A stretch of 64,000 nt of DNA from CAXBMB01 sp963976695. Lineage in GTDB: Bacteria > Pseudomonadota > Alphaproteobacteria > Kiloniellales > DSM-21159. Every line of letters begins with the position of its first letter. The stretch's first letter is position 1. Shown piece by piece: positions 24,992 to 33,647 of the stretch. The translations under genes were made by a program, and so were the position numbers. Where the stretch lies: contig CAXBMB010000008.1 in assembly GCA_963976695.1 (NCBI GenBank), positions 9,019 through 73,018 of the forward strand, in the 5' to 3' direction. Under the pieces are notes generated by a model, which ran no database searches, was not told where the DNA came from, and saw only the letters and a program-made list of their open reading frames with translations.

Positions 24992-25008
24992 TCGCCCCGG
25001 GCCAGCGC

Positions 25009-25770
25009 TTAGGTCAGCGTCAAGCTGCTCAAATGCGCCCGCAACTCGGCGATCCCGAGCGCTTTGGCCGCCGAGGTCGGCAGGATGATCGGATGAGCCG
25101 CCACATGGCGCTTCAGTTCCTCGGTTGTCTGCGTCATCAGTTCACGCAGCGCGCCCTGCTTGATCTTGTCGATCTTGGTCAGGATGATCTGATAGGACAC
25201 AGCAGCCTTGTCCAGCTCCGCCATAATCTCCCGATCCACCGTCTTCAGACCGTGGCGAGAATCGATCAGCAACAGCACGCGGCGCAACTGAGGGCGGCCC
25301 TTGAGATAGGAGCGGGTCCGCCGGGTCCAGGCCTCCACATCCTTCTTCGGGGCCTGGGCGAAGCCATAGCCCGGCAAGTCGACGATCATCAGCCGGTCGC
25401 CCACCTCAAAAAAGTTGAGCAGTTGGGTGCGCCCCGGCGTGTTGGAGGTGCGCGCCAAGGTCTTGCGCCCGGTCAGCGCGTTGACCAGCGAGGACTTGCC
25501 GACGTTGGAGCGGCCGGCAAAGGCGATCTCCGGCAGGATCGACGCCGGAACCTGGTCGGGCGTGGCGGCCGAGAGCAGAAACTCGCAGCTGCCGGAAAAC
25601 AGTCGCTTCCCCGCCGACAGGTTAAGACCCTCACTGGGATTTTGCCCCGACCCGTCGCTCAGATCACTGCCCTGCGTCACCTTCAGCTCGGGATCCGCCT
25701 GCTGCTCGACGGCGGCATCATCCCTTCCTGGCGCCGGCGTGTCGTCTTCCGGGATGTTTTCATCAGCCAT
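25009..25770 (-). CDS. engB: Ribosome biogenesis GTPase EngB/YihA
   Basis: 253 residues from ATG 25770 (MADENIPEDDTPAPG). The G-domain has G1 GRSNVGKSS (86-94), G3 DLPGYGFA and G4 TKIDK, and the conserved NTPGRTQLLNFF switch. EngB is an essential GTPase needed for large-subunit assembly. The first ~55 residues are an acidic, Gln/Gly-rich extension absent from short homologues, then the fold begins at SAGKRLFSGSCEFLL. yidC lies upstream on the same strand and argB downstream, separated by a strong hairpin. Confidence 0.95.
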   Translation of the reverse strand: MADENIPEDDTPAPGRDDAAVEQQADPELKVTQGSDLSDGSGQNPSEGLNLSAGKRLFSGSCEFLLSAATPDQVPASILPEIAFAGRSNVGKSSLVNALTGRKTLARTSNTPGRTQLLNFFEVGDRLMIVDLPGYGFAQAPKKDVEAWTRRTRSYLKGRPQLRRVLLLIDSRHGLKTVDREIMAELDKAAVSYQIILTKIDKIKQGALRELMTQTTEELKRHVAAHPIILPTSAAKALGIAELRAHLSSLTLT

Positions 25771-25868
25771 CGCGGACCCTGCCTTTCTTTTCTGCCTCAA
25801 CGTCTCGCCACCGGCCGCTGGCGGTCGGCGCGGCTCCAGCCGATCAAGCTGACGCGCCGACCACAGCG

Positions 25869-25892
25869 AAAAGGAGCCTCGCGGCCCCTTTT
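25869..25892 (-). terminator. Hairpin behind yidC
   Basis: AAAAGGAGCC, TCGC, GGCCCCTTTT (25869-25892) with one mismatch and A/T runs at both ends, so it can act on either strand. It is about 100 bp behind the yidC stop. Confidence 0.55.
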
Positions 25893-25904
25893 CCTAGAGT
25901 CGGC

Positions 25905-25934
25905 GCGCAAAGCGCTTTTTTGTCCGTCGATCAC
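25905..25934 (-). repeat. Dispersed GTGATCGAC element, copy c
   Basis: Minus strand GTGATCGAC (25926-25934), then ggacaaaaaaGCGCTTTGCGC. A CTAGAGTCGG box (25894-25903) abuts it. Confidence 0.6.
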
Positions 25935-25994
25935 CCCCGCCTTCGATCCCCACCGCCGGGATCAGCGGCGGCGGGAAAGGAGCGGCGCGCGCAA

Positions 25995-27881
25995 TCAAGC
26001 GCTCGGCTTTTTCTTGTTCCGGCGCGAGGCCTTGGAGCCACCGGCGTCCTCGGTCTCATCCTTGGCCGGCTTCTTTGGCGCGTGGGTTCCGGCCTTGGGA
26101 TCGGGCTTTTTCACGGCTGCGGTAGCCTGCGCCTGGCGTCCGATGGGAACCCCCTGGCGCTTCATGATCGTCGCCTGCTGCAGGACCGAGAGCGTATTGT
26201 TCCAAGTCCAGTAGATCACCAGACCCGCCGGGAAGTTGGCCAACAGGAAGGTAAAGATGATCGGCATGAACATGAAGACCTTGGCCTGTATCTCATCGGT
26301 AGGCTGGGGGTTCAAGCGCTGCTGCACAAACATGGAAATGCCCATCAGCAGCGGCCAGACGCCGAGATTGATCAGGTTTAACGGGCCAAGGTCGGGAACG
26401 GTAAAGGGCAGCAATCCAAACAGATTGATGATGCTGGTTGGGTCGGGGGCGGACAGGTCCTGGATCCAGCCGAAAAACGGCGCTTGTCGCATTTCGATGG
26501 TGACGAACAGCACCTTATAGAGCGAGAAAAACACCGGGATCTGGACCACCACCGGCAGACAGCCCGACACCGGGTTGGCGCCTTCCTTCTTATACAGCGC
26601 CATCATCTCTTGATTCAGGCGCTGCTTGTCGTCGCCAAACTGTTCGCGCAAAACCAGCATTTGCGGCTGCAATTTGCGCATCTTGGCCATCGACTTGTAG
26701 GACTTGTTGGCCAAGGGGAAGAACAGCGCCTTGATGAATACGGTCAAGATCAGGATCGAAATGCCGAAGTTGCCGACCACCGAATTCAGCCAGTGCAGGG
26801 CGACAAAAATCGGCTTGGTCAGGAAGTAGAACCAGCCGAAGTCCACCGCCCGGTCGAAACGGGGGATGGAATATTCCTCGGCATAGTCGTCAATCAGGTT
26901 GACCTGCTTGGCGCCGGCGAAAAGCCGGTTGGTCACTTCCGTTGCCCCACCCGCCGGGATGGTCAGGGCGCCATAGAGATAGTCGGCCTGGTATTTCTGC
27001 TTGCCGCCGCTTTTCGACGCGACGAACCGCGCATTCACCGTGCTGGTTTGGTCGGGAATCAGCGTCGCCATCCAGTATTTGTCGGTGATGCCCATCCAGC
27101 CGCCAAGCGACTCGGCCGACACCGTGCCGTCATCCTCCAGCTTGGAGTATTTCACTTCCTTCAGCTTTTCGTCGAACACCCCGATCATGCCTTCATGCAG
27201 GATGTAGAAGCCCCGGGTTTCGGGCGTGCCGGTGCGCGACACCAAACCGTAGGGCGAGATCGAGATGGCTTGCGACGAATTGTTTTCGACCGACTGGGAA
27301 ACGGTGAACATATAGTTCTCGTCCACCTTGTAGATCCGCTTGAACAGCAGTCCCTGGCCATTGTCCCAGGTCAGGGTGACCGGCTGGTCCGGGGTCAAGC
27401 GGGTGCGGTCGGCCTGCCAAAGACTGTCCGCCGAGGGCAAGAGCAGCGAGGTTTCCGCACCGGTCCAACCGAAGTCGGCGAAGTAGGGTTGGGGCGCGCC
27501 GTTCGGCGAAAACATGACGATTTCCGGACTGGTCGGGTCGATGGTTTCGCGGTACTGGGTCAGCACCACGTCATCGATCCGCCCGCCCTTCAAGGAAATC
27601 GAGCCGCGAATGGTTGGCGTTTCAATACTCACCCGTGGTCCAGCGATGGCGGCCTCGCGGGTGAGCCCGGCGGTCTTTGCCCCCTCGCCCGGCTGGCCAA
27701 GCAGCGGCACGGCGCCACCCGGCGCGGTCGAGGGGATCGTCTCGCTCGACTGGGCGAGTTGCTGCTGGGCCGCCTGCTGCTGCGCCACGCTGTCGCGCTG
27801 TGGCTGGGCGATAAAATATTCATAACCCAGCAAAATGGCCAAGGAGGCGACAATCGCCAGAATTAGGTTTTTCTGTTCCAT
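25995..27881 (-). CDS. yidC: Membrane protein insertase YidC
   Basis: 628 residues from ATG 27881 (MEQKNLILAIVASLAILLGYEYF). The first helix is followed by the large periplasmic beta domain (about 60-355) and the C-terminal five-helix insertase core with KALFFPLANKSYKSMAKMR, the cytoplasmic coiled hairpin, ALYKKEGANPVSGCLPVVVQ and FTFLLANFPAGLVIYWTWNN. YidC inserts and folds inner-membrane proteins with or without SecYEG. The C-terminus is long, Lys-rich and basic (ending RRNKKKPSA), typical of ribosome-contacting tails. It lies downstream of yidD, rnpA and rpmH on the same strand, the usual neighbourhood. Confidence 0.98.
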   Translation of the reverse strand: MEQKNLILAIVASLAILLGYEYFIAQPQRDSVAQQQAAQQQLAQSSETIPSTAPGGAVPLLGQPGEGAKTAGLTREAAIAGPRVSIETPTIRGSISLKGGRIDDVVLTQYRETIDPTSPEIVMFSPNGAPQPYFADFGWTGAETSLLLPSADSLWQADRTRLTPDQPVTLTWDNGQGLLFKRIYKVDENYMFTVSQSVENNSSQAISISPYGLVSRTGTPETRGFYILHEGMIGVFDEKLKEVKYSKLEDDGTVSAESLGGWMGITDKYWMATLIPDQTSTVNARFVASKSGGKQKYQADYLYGALTIPAGGATEVTNRLFAGAKQVNLIDDYAEEYSIPRFDRAVDFGWFYFLTKPIFVALHWLNSVVGNFGISILILTVFIKALFFPLANKSYKSMAKMRKLQPQMLVLREQFGDDKQRLNQEMMALYKKEGANPVSGCLPVVVQIPVFFSLYKVLFVTIEMRQAPFFGWIQDLSAPDPTSIINLFGLLPFTVPDLGPLNLINLGVWPLLMGISMFVQQRLNPQPTDEIQAKVFMFMPIIFTFLLANFPAGLVIYWTWNNTLSVLQQATIMKRQGVPIGRQAQATAAVKKPDPKAGTHAPKKPAKDETEDAGGSKASRRNKKKPSA

Positions 27882-27969
27882 TACGCAGAGTGGCTCCAGC
27901 GGAACTTGATCAAACAACGCTAAATATAAAGTCGCGCTAACGTTGGTAAACTGATCGATTTTTACAAGC

Positions 27970-28012
27970 TAGAGCAACCAGCATACGTCCCCTTGGACGC
28001 GCGGTTGCTCTA
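27970..28012. repeat. Palindromic dispersed-repeat type element at the yidD 3' end
   Basis: AGAGCAACC (27971-27979) pairs with GGTTGCTCT (28003-28011); inside it CGTCC-cctt-GGACG forms a second stem. The CTAG edge supplies the yidD stop codon. Its shape resembles palindromic intergenic repeats of alphaproteobacteria; no T run follows, so termination is uncertain. Confidence 0.7.
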
Positions 28013-28411
28013 AGGGTGGGTGCCGCAGCAAGCGCTGCGGTGTTTTCGGTCGCGGGCGGTTTTATCGGCGGATTGTTGGGGAGCGGAAACAGACCCGGAA
28101 ACAGGTCCTTGCCGAGACGAGGAGACCGGAGGTACGGGATCATACCCCCAGCGCCCCCAAGGATGGCAGCGGAAAATTCGCGAAACAGCCAGCCAGCCCC
28201 CCTTCAGGGGACCGTGGCGGCGCAGCGCGGTCAGCGCATAGGCCGAGCAACTGGGTTCATAGCGGCAGTTTTTGGGCAACAAGGGGGAAAGCGCGTAGCG
28301 ATAGACCTGCACCAGGACAACCAACAAAAAGACCAGCAGACGCTCCAGCCCACGCACCAGTCCCCACGCCAGCGAAGCCAGCCAGAGCATTGTCCGGGCA
28401 TAAATCGTCAT
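28010..28411 (-). CDS. yidD: Membrane protein insertion efficiency factor YidD
   Basis: 133 residues from ATG 28411, overlapping the rnpA stop (ATGA). The YidD core is clear: YRYALSPLLPKNCRYEPSCS followed by YALTALRRHGPLKGGW and RIFRCHPWGRWGYDPVP, with the conserved cysteines. The N-terminal hydrophobic helix (about 14-34) is longer than in small homologues. The tail after residue 92 (SSSRQGPVSGSVSAPQQ ... SACCGTHP) is not part of the family core and is partly built from GC-rich hairpin sequence; the stop codon lies in a palindromic repeat. YidD assists YidC-dependent insertion. Confidence 0.95.
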   Translation of the reverse strand: MTIYARTMLWLASLAWGLVRGLERLLVFLLVVLVQVYRYALSPLLPKNCRYEPSCSAYALTALRRHGPLKGGWLAVSRIFRCHPWGRWGYDPVPPVSSSRQGPVSGSVSAPQQSADKTARDRKHRSACCGTHP

Positions 28412-29016
28412 TGCGCCGTCCTTTCTCCCGTTTTGGCCTTCCGCAAAGGCGGCTTCGCACGGCCGCCTTCTTTCCCGCGTTCTTTTCCGCCCGGGCCCGG
28501 CTTGCGACCGCGATTTCCGGCGCGCACGGGCCGGCGCGTCTTGCGCTGGCGATCTTGATAGACCTCTTCAGGCAGGCCGACAATCTCCAACGCCTTCAAC
28601 AGGTCCCGGGTCAGGTCGCCATAGTCCCGGGTCAGGGTGCCCGCCCGGGCGATCAGCACATAGTCGGTGCCGGCCAAGCCGAGGCGCGGTAAAACTTCCG
28701 CCGCCACGGCACGCAAACGCCGCCGCGCGCGGTTGCGGGCGACGGCGGAACCGACTTTCTTGCTGGCCGTGAAACCAACCCGCGCCTGCTGTGCAGCAGA
28801 GCCGGTCGTCTCGGTTTCCGGGTAAGCGTCTGTCGTGCCGGATTGCGCGCCCGTTTCGTCCTTGTTCACCCGAACAAAGGACGTCAACTTAGCAGGCGTC
28901 TCGTGCGGTTGTCTGCAGTAGGCCTGTAACACCAGACCCCGAGTTGGCCAGAGTCGACCGCGCCCGGCTGCCCTGAGGAACTCCGGCCGTTTGGTCAGCC
29001 GTCCCACCTCGGGCAT
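28408..29016 (-). CDS. rnpA: Ribonuclease P protein component with insertion and basic tail
   Basis: 202 residues from ATG 29016, far longer than the usual ~120. The start (VGRLTKRPEFLRAAGRGR) and the signature ARVGFTASKKVGSAVARNRARRRLR (in two pieces, residues 78-102, including the RNR box 94-101) are standard RnpA. Between them, about residues 36-77, is an inserted polar stretch (HETPAKLTSFVRVNKDETG ...). After residue 155 comes a Lys/Arg/Gly-rich tail. The protein assists the RNase P ribozyme in removing tRNA 5' leaders. Its start is 11 bp behind rpmH and its stop overlaps yidD, so the three are likely co-transcribed. Confidence 0.94.
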   Translation of the reverse strand: MPEVGRLTKRPEFLRAAGRGRLWPTRGLVLQAYCRQPHETPAKLTSFVRVNKDETGAQSGTTDAYPETETTGSAAQQARVGFTASKKVGSAVARNRARRRLRAVAAEVLPRLGLAGTDYVLIARAGTLTRDYGDLTRDLLKALEIVGLPEEVYQDRQRKTRRPVRAGNRGRKPGPGGKERGKEGGRAKPPLRKAKTGERTAQ

Positions 29017-29027
29017 GGTGCTCGTCC

Positions 29028-29162
29028 TTAGGCAGACAGGCGCTTGCGGCCTTTGGTGCGGCGGCGCGCAATAACTTTACGGCCCCCTACTGTAGCCATG
29101 CGGCTGCGAAATCCGTGGCGGCGCTTGCGAACAAGCACGCTGGGCTGATACGTGCGCTTCAC
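29028..29162 (-). CDS. rpmH: 50S ribosomal protein L34
   Basis: A 44-residue gene, too short for many ORF finders, read on the minus strand from GTG 29162 (MKRTYQPSVLVRKRRHG, then FRSRMATVGGRKVIARRR and TKGRKRLSA) to TAA at 29028. It is a full-length, textbook L34. The start is preceded by ggagacagagac. It begins the operon rpmH-rnpA-yidD-yidC. Confidence 0.97.
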   Translation of the reverse strand: MKRTYQPSVLVRKRRHGFRSRMATVGGRKVIARRRTKGRKRLSA

Positions 29163-29200
29163 GTCTCTGTCTCCATACCTAAAATCTACATTGAGGCGCG

Positions 29201-29229
29201 TGTATAGAAGGGGGCTTACCTCCTGTCAA
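29201..29229 (-). promoter_or_regulatory. rpmH promoter
   Basis: On the minus strand TTGACA (29224-29229), a 17-bp spacer and TATACA (29201-29206), 38 bp before the rpmH GTG start. This is a near-consensus sigma-70 promoter, as expected for a ribosomal protein gene. Confidence 0.85.
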
Positions 29230-29558
29230 CGACTCCCGCAGCGAAAAACCGCGCCGGGCGACGATTCCCCGCCCCGTCCCGGCGGGCGCGAACCGGGACG
29301 GGCTTGGCGAAAACCGCGCCCCGGCATCCCCGCCGGCGGGGATGCCACCGCGTGAATCGGCCGGTGGGCCGACCGTCAAATCCCACCGCTCGCGCCGGCC
29401 TCACCAGATGGTGACTGGCTTGCGCCGCCGGTTCGGTCCACATAGGGCTAATCAACTTTCGGCTTGCGGACAAGCCCAAGCCCGAGCGCGTCAGCAACCT
29501 AAATGGCACGGCAACCGGTTTTACGGCGACCGTAACCGGCGCTGAAAAAAAATGGCGA
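29230..29558. other. Intergenic region upstream of the TVP38 gene
   Basis: About 330 bp between the divergent rpmH promoter and the TVP38-type gene. Apart from a GC-rich hairpin-prone stretch near 29265-29345 (repeated gcgggcg/ccccgcc words) I see no gene or clear site. Confidence 0.5.
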
Positions 29559-30347
29559 GTGAGTCTGCAGGCAATGAGCGTAATGGAAAAGACAAACAAC
29601 CAGACCCCCGAAGCACCGCCCGTCACGCAAGCCTCCTCCAAGGCCAACACCCTATCCTTCACGCGCCTGCTGCCCTTGCTGTTTCTGCTTGCGGGCGGCG
29701 TGGGGTTGTGGCTGTCCTTCGGTGAATACCTTTCCTTCGACGCCATCAAATCCAATCGGGAAATGCTCAGCGCCTTTGTCGAGGAAAACGTCTTCGCCGC
29801 AGCCTTTCTCTTTATGCTGGTCTACGGCCTGGTGGTGGCTTTTTCCATTCCCGGCGGCGCGCTGATGACCCTGGTCGGCGGTTTTCTGTTCGGTAATCTG
29901 CAGGGCACTCTGTTGGTCACCTTCGCGGCCACCCTTGGCTCCCTGGCGGTGTTCCTGGCGGCGCGCACCGCCTTTGCCGACTATTTCCACAGCAAGGTCG
30001 GCCATCTGCTGCATCGCCTGGAAGAAGGCTTCCAGGAAAACGCCTTGAGCTATCTGCTGGTCTTGCGACTGATTCCGCTCTTTCCCTTTTGGCTGGTCAA
30101 CATCGTGCCGGCTTTTCTCGGCGTCAAAACCCGCACCTATTTTATCGGCACCTTCCTCGGCATCATTCCGGGAACTTTCGTATTTGTGTCGCTCGGCAAC
30201 GGCCTGGGAGCTATTTTCGAGAGCGGCGGCACGCCTGATCTCTCGGTGCTCTTCAATCGGGATGTGATGACCCCCATACTGGGCCTGGCTCTGCTCTCGC
30301 TGCTGCCGGTCGCCTATAAGAAGTTCAAGCGACAGCCGCGCCGTTAG
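29559..30347 (+). CDS. TVP38/TMEM64-family membrane protein (VTT domain)
   Basis: Up to 262 residues; the start is ambiguous among GTG 29559, ATG 29574 and ATG 29583 (MEKTNNQTPEAPP). About six hydrophobic segments. The central VTT/DedA-like core has FSIPGGALMTLVGGFLFG, a re-entrant-type GTLLVTFAATLGSLAVFLAA, and LRLIPLFPFWLVNIVPAFLG, typical of the family. Relatives are thought to be lipid scramblases or ion-coupled transporters; the real role is open. A MerA-like reductase gene follows 148 bp downstream, a pairing (and sometimes fusion) I recall from other proteobacteria, which hints at a shared function. Confidence 0.9.
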   Translation: MSLQAMSVMEKTNNQTPEAPPVTQASSKANTLSFTRLLPLLFLLAGGVGLWLSFGEYLSFDAIKSNREMLSAFVEENVFAAAFLFMLVYGLVVAFSIPGGALMTLVGGFLFGNLQGTLLVTFAATLGSLAVFLAARTAFADYFHSKVGHLLHRLEEGFQENALSYLLVLRLIPLFPFWLVNIVPAFLGVKTRTYFIGTFLGIIPGTFVFVSLGNGLGAIFESGGTPDLSVLFNRDVMTPILGLALLSLLPVAYKKFKRQPRR

Positions 30348-30495
30348 GCCAGCCCCCCTTTCATTCCGGACCGCGCCCTGTCGCCTTCCAGGCGTCGGCC
30401 CAAACAGCAGCAAACCGCGCGGGCGGTCCGACATCGGCGTCGCCCGGCAAGAAACCAGACGCCAACAACCACGCAAGCAGAGGCCGCAAGACATC

Positions 30496-31926
30496 ATGGG
30501 CAAACGTTACAAGACCGATCTTTGTGTTATCGGCGGCGGGTCCGCCGGCCTGTCCGTCATCGCCGGCGCCCAGCAGATGGGGGCGGATACGATTTTGGTG
30601 GAAAAGGGCAAAATGGGCGGCGACTGCCTCAACTACGGCTGCGTCCCCTCCAAATCCCTGCTGGCCGCCGGCAAGGCCGCCCGCGCCGGCGCGTTGGCCC
30701 AGCGTTTCGGCGTCACCTACCCGGCGCCCGATATCGACTTCCAGCAGGTTCATGACCATATCCAGGACGTCATCGCCGGGATCGCGCCCAACGATTCCCA
30801 GGAACGCTTTGAAGGCCTGGGCGCGACCGTGCTGCGGTCGCCCGCCGTCTTCACCGGGCGGCGGGAAATCCAGGTGGGCGAAGACCGGGTGACGGCGCGT
30901 CGGTTTGTCGTCGCCACCGGCTCCAGCGCCCTGATCCCACCGATCCCCGGTTTGGATCAGGTGCCCTACCTGACCAATGAGACGGTTTTTTCCCTGACCG
31001 AACGGCCCGACCATCTGATCGTGGTCGGCGGCGGCCCCATCGGTTGTGAGTTGGGGCAGGCCTTTCGGCAGTTGGGCAGTCAGGTGAGCGTCGTGGAGAT
31101 GTTCTCCATCCTGCCCAAGGACGACCCCGAGTTGGTCGCGGTGGTGCGCAAGCGCCTCACCCAAGACGGCCTGACCCTGATCGAAAAGGCCCAAGTCACG
31201 GCCGTGACGGCGGGCGCCGACGGCCGGGGCGTCACCCTGCAGGTGGACCAGGACGGTCGGAAAAGTCAAATCACCGGCAGCCATCTTCTTCTTGCCGCCG
31301 GGCGCCGCCCCAACATCGCGGAGTTGAACCTGGCGGCGGCCGGCATCGACCACGACCGGCGCGGCATCACGGTTGACAAGCGCCTGCGCACCAGCAACCG
31401 CAAGGTCTATGCGGCGGGTGACGTCGCCGGGGGCTTCCAGTTTACCCACATGGCGGGCTATGACGCCGGGATCATCATCAAGAACGCGCTCTTTCGGCTG
31501 CCGGCCAAGGTGGACCATCGCGCCGTGCCCTGGGTTTCCTTCACCGAGCCGGAACTGGCCAACGTGGGCCTGACCGAAGCCATGGCCGAGGAGGCGGGAG
31601 AGCGCTTCGAGGTGCTGCGCTGGCCGTTCCTGGAAAACGACCGCGCCCGGGCCGAGCGCCACACCGAAGGGCTGGCCAAGATCATCGTCACCCCCAAGGG
31701 CAAGATCCTCGGGGCCGGTCTGGTCGGCCACGGCGCGGGGGAGCAAATCCTGCCCTGGGGCCTGGCCATCGCCAACCGGCTGAAGATCGGCGCCTTGGCC
31801 ACCGTGATCGCGCCCTATCCCACCTTTAGCGAGGTCAGCAAACGGGCGGCGGGCAGCTACTACACCCCTCGGCTGTTCACTGAAAAAACCCGCCGGCTGG
31901 TGCGCTTTCTGGCGAAGTTCGGCTAG
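30496..31926 (+). CDS. MerA-like pyridine nucleotide-disulfide oxidoreductase
   Basis: 476 residues from ATG 30496. The FAD loop VIGGGSAGLS (11-20) is followed by the redox disulfide GGDCLNYGCVPSK (Cys44, Cys49). A second dinucleotide loop is VVGGGPIGCELGQAF, then AAGDVAGGFQFTHMA for FAD. The C-terminal interface has APYPTFSEV, where dihydrolipoamide dehydrogenase would have a catalytic His before Pro; the Tyr here points to a mercuric-reductase-like group and not to a lipoamide enzyme. There is no C-terminal Cys pair, so true Hg(II) reduction is unlikely. It follows the TVP38-type membrane protein, so a quinone- or membrane-linked redox role is plausible. Confidence 0.9.
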   Translation: MGKRYKTDLCVIGGGSAGLSVIAGAQQMGADTILVEKGKMGGDCLNYGCVPSKSLLAAGKAARAGALAQRFGVTYPAPDIDFQQVHDHIQDVIAGIAPNDSQERFEGLGATVLRSPAVFTGRREIQVGEDRVTARRFVVATGSSALIPPIPGLDQVPYLTNETVFSLTERPDHLIVVGGGPIGCELGQAFRQLGSQVSVVEMFSILPKDDPELVAVVRKRLTQDGLTLIEKAQVTAVTAGADGRGVTLQVDQDGRKSQITGSHLLLAAGRRPNIAELNLAAAGIDHDRRGITVDKRLRTSNRKVYAAGDVAGGFQFTHMAGYDAGIIIKNALFRLPAKVDHRAVPWVSFTEPELANVGLTEAMAEEAGERFEVLRWPFLENDRARAERHTEGLAKIIVTPKGKILGAGLVGHGAGEQILPWGLAIANRLKIGALATVIAPYPTFSEVSKRAAGSYYTPRLFTEKTRRLVRFLAKFG

Positions 31927-32028
31927 CCCATAACAACAGCACGTTACAACAGCGCGATCGACGCCGAATCGGCTTGCCCCGGACCGGACCCTGGGATCGC
32001 GCCGGCCCGCGGCGTCCCTGGCCCGGGC

Positions 32029-33588
32029 TTATCGCTGGGCGGGCCTTGGAAACCGGGTGGTTTTTTCCAGCTCGTTCAAATCCAAATGATTGCGCATGTA
32101 TTGCTGGCTGGCGTCGCGGCCGGGTTGATAGTCCCAGGGCTGGAAGTTCCCCGTCGTCAAGGCGTTGTAAAGCAGACGGCGTTTGCGCTGATCCCGCAGC
32201 ACCTCCTGATGTAACGCCGGCGGCGACCAGCGCTGTTGAACTTCCCGCTCGAATTCGGCCATCAGGTCGGCGTGGTCCGGCGCCCCGGCCAGATTGATCA
32301 ACTCGTTGGGGTCGGCGTCCAGGTCGTACAGCTGATTGGGATCGGCGGCGCAGAAGATATATTTGTACTTGCCGCGGCGGATCATCAGGATCGGGGCGAT
32401 CGCCCCTTCGCCCATGTATTCGCCGATCACTTCATCCGGATCGTCATCGCCCCTGCCCTGCAGCAAAGGAAGCAGGGATCGACCATCAAGCGGATCGACC
32501 CGGTCGGGGAGATCTCCCGCGCCGCTGACAGCGGCGACATCCAGCAGGGTCGGCAGGACATCCAGCAGCGACACCGCGTTGGCGACGCGGGCGCTCTCAA
32601 ACAGTTGCGGCGCGCTGACAATCATCGGAATCCGGGCGGAGGCCTCGAAGAAGCTCATCTTGTACCAAAGTCCCCGCTCGCCCAGCATGTCGCCGTGATC
32701 GCTGATCACCACAACCACGGTTCGCGCGCGCAGACCGGTATCGTCCAGCGTTTTCAGCAGCTCACCCGCCCATTCATCGACATAGGAAATATTCCCGTAG
32801 TAAGCCCGCCGGGCGTGGCAAATATCCTGATCGCTAATGTCGAGACCGCCAACATCGCTGACCTGGTACAGCCGCTGGCTGTGCGGATCCAACTCCTGAT
32901 AGGGCATCGCCGGAACTTTTGGCCGGTCAATCTCGTCGTCCCGGTACAGATCCCAATATTTCCTGCGGGTGGCGTAGGGATCATGCGGATGGGTAAAGCT
33001 GGCCATCATGAAAAACGGCCGGCTGTCGATGCCCGCCGATTGCGCCCGGGCATAGTCGTACAGTTTCCGCCGGGCCTGCTGGCCGACCTCGTCGTCGAAA
33101 TCCAGCTGGTTGGTGGCCTCGGCCACGCCGGCCTGCTTGACGCTCAGCAGGTTGTGGTACCACCAGTCGATTCTTTCATCCGACTTTTCCCAATCGGGCA
33201 CCCACCCGAAATCCGCCGGATAAATATCCGTCGTCAAGCGCTCTTCAAAGCCGTGCAATTGGTCCGCGCCGATGAAGTGCATCTTGCCGGACAGGCAGGT
33301 TTGATAGCCCATCGCCCGCAAATAGTGGGCGACCGTCGGGATGTTGGACGGGAAATAGGACGCGTTGTCATAGGCCTTGATCCGGGAGGCCTGCTGACCG
33401 GTCATCAGGGTGAAGCGCGCCGGGGCGCACAGCGGATTGTTGGCATAGGCATTTTCGAACAACACCCCCTGCGCCGCTAGCCGGTCGATATGCGGTGACT
33501 TCACAACCGGGTTGTTATAACAGCCCAGCGAAAACCCGTTCAGTTGATCCGCCATAATGACCAGGAAATTCATGCCCTTGCTTGTCAT
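32029..33588 (-). CDS. betC: Choline-sulfatase
   Basis: 519 residues from ATG 33588 (MTSKGMNFLVIMADQLNGF), with aagggcgg upstream. The sulfatase signature CAPAR (Cys54 to Arg58) supplies the cysteine converted to formylglycine, and the metal-binding MADQ and SDHGDMLGERGLWYKMSF are present. The overall pattern (GCYNNPVVKSPHIDRLA, TGQQASRI, late NALTTGNFQPWDYQP) matches BetC rather than arylsulfatases. It hydrolyses choline-O-sulfate to choline and sulfate, feeding betaine synthesis or carbon/sulfur supply. It diverges from a LysR regulator across a palindromic promoter. No choline dehydrogenase or transporter gene is next to it. Confidence 0.93.
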   Translation of the reverse strand: MTSKGMNFLVIMADQLNGFSLGCYNNPVVKSPHIDRLAAQGVLFENAYANNPLCAPARFTLMTGQQASRIKAYDNASYFPSNIPTVAHYLRAMGYQTCLSGKMHFIGADQLHGFEERLTTDIYPADFGWVPDWEKSDERIDWWYHNLLSVKQAGVAEATNQLDFDDEVGQQARRKLYDYARAQSAGIDSRPFFMMASFTHPHDPYATRRKYWDLYRDDEIDRPKVPAMPYQELDPHSQRLYQVSDVGGLDISDQDICHARRAYYGNISYVDEWAGELLKTLDDTGLRARTVVVVISDHGDMLGERGLWYKMSFFEASARIPMIVSAPQLFESARVANAVSLLDVLPTLLDVAAVSGAGDLPDRVDPLDGRSLLPLLQGRGDDDPDEVIGEYMGEGAIAPILMIRRGKYKYIFCAADPNQLYDLDADPNELINLAGAPDHADLMAEFEREVQQRWSPPALHQEVLRDQRKRRLLYNALTTGNFQPWDYQPGRDASQQYMRNHLDLNELEKTTRFPRPAQR

Positions 33589-33647
33589 GCGCCGCCCTTT
33601 CCGCTGCACCCCTTGGTTCCCGTCCAATATGGCCGGATTTTTTAGAT

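Noticed and set aside
30496..31926. Mercuric reductase or dihydrolipoamide dehydrogenase assignment
   Set aside because: The C-terminal Cys pair and N-terminal metal-binding domain of MerA are missing, and the catalytic His of lipoamide enzymes is replaced by Tyr; no mer genes are adjacent.
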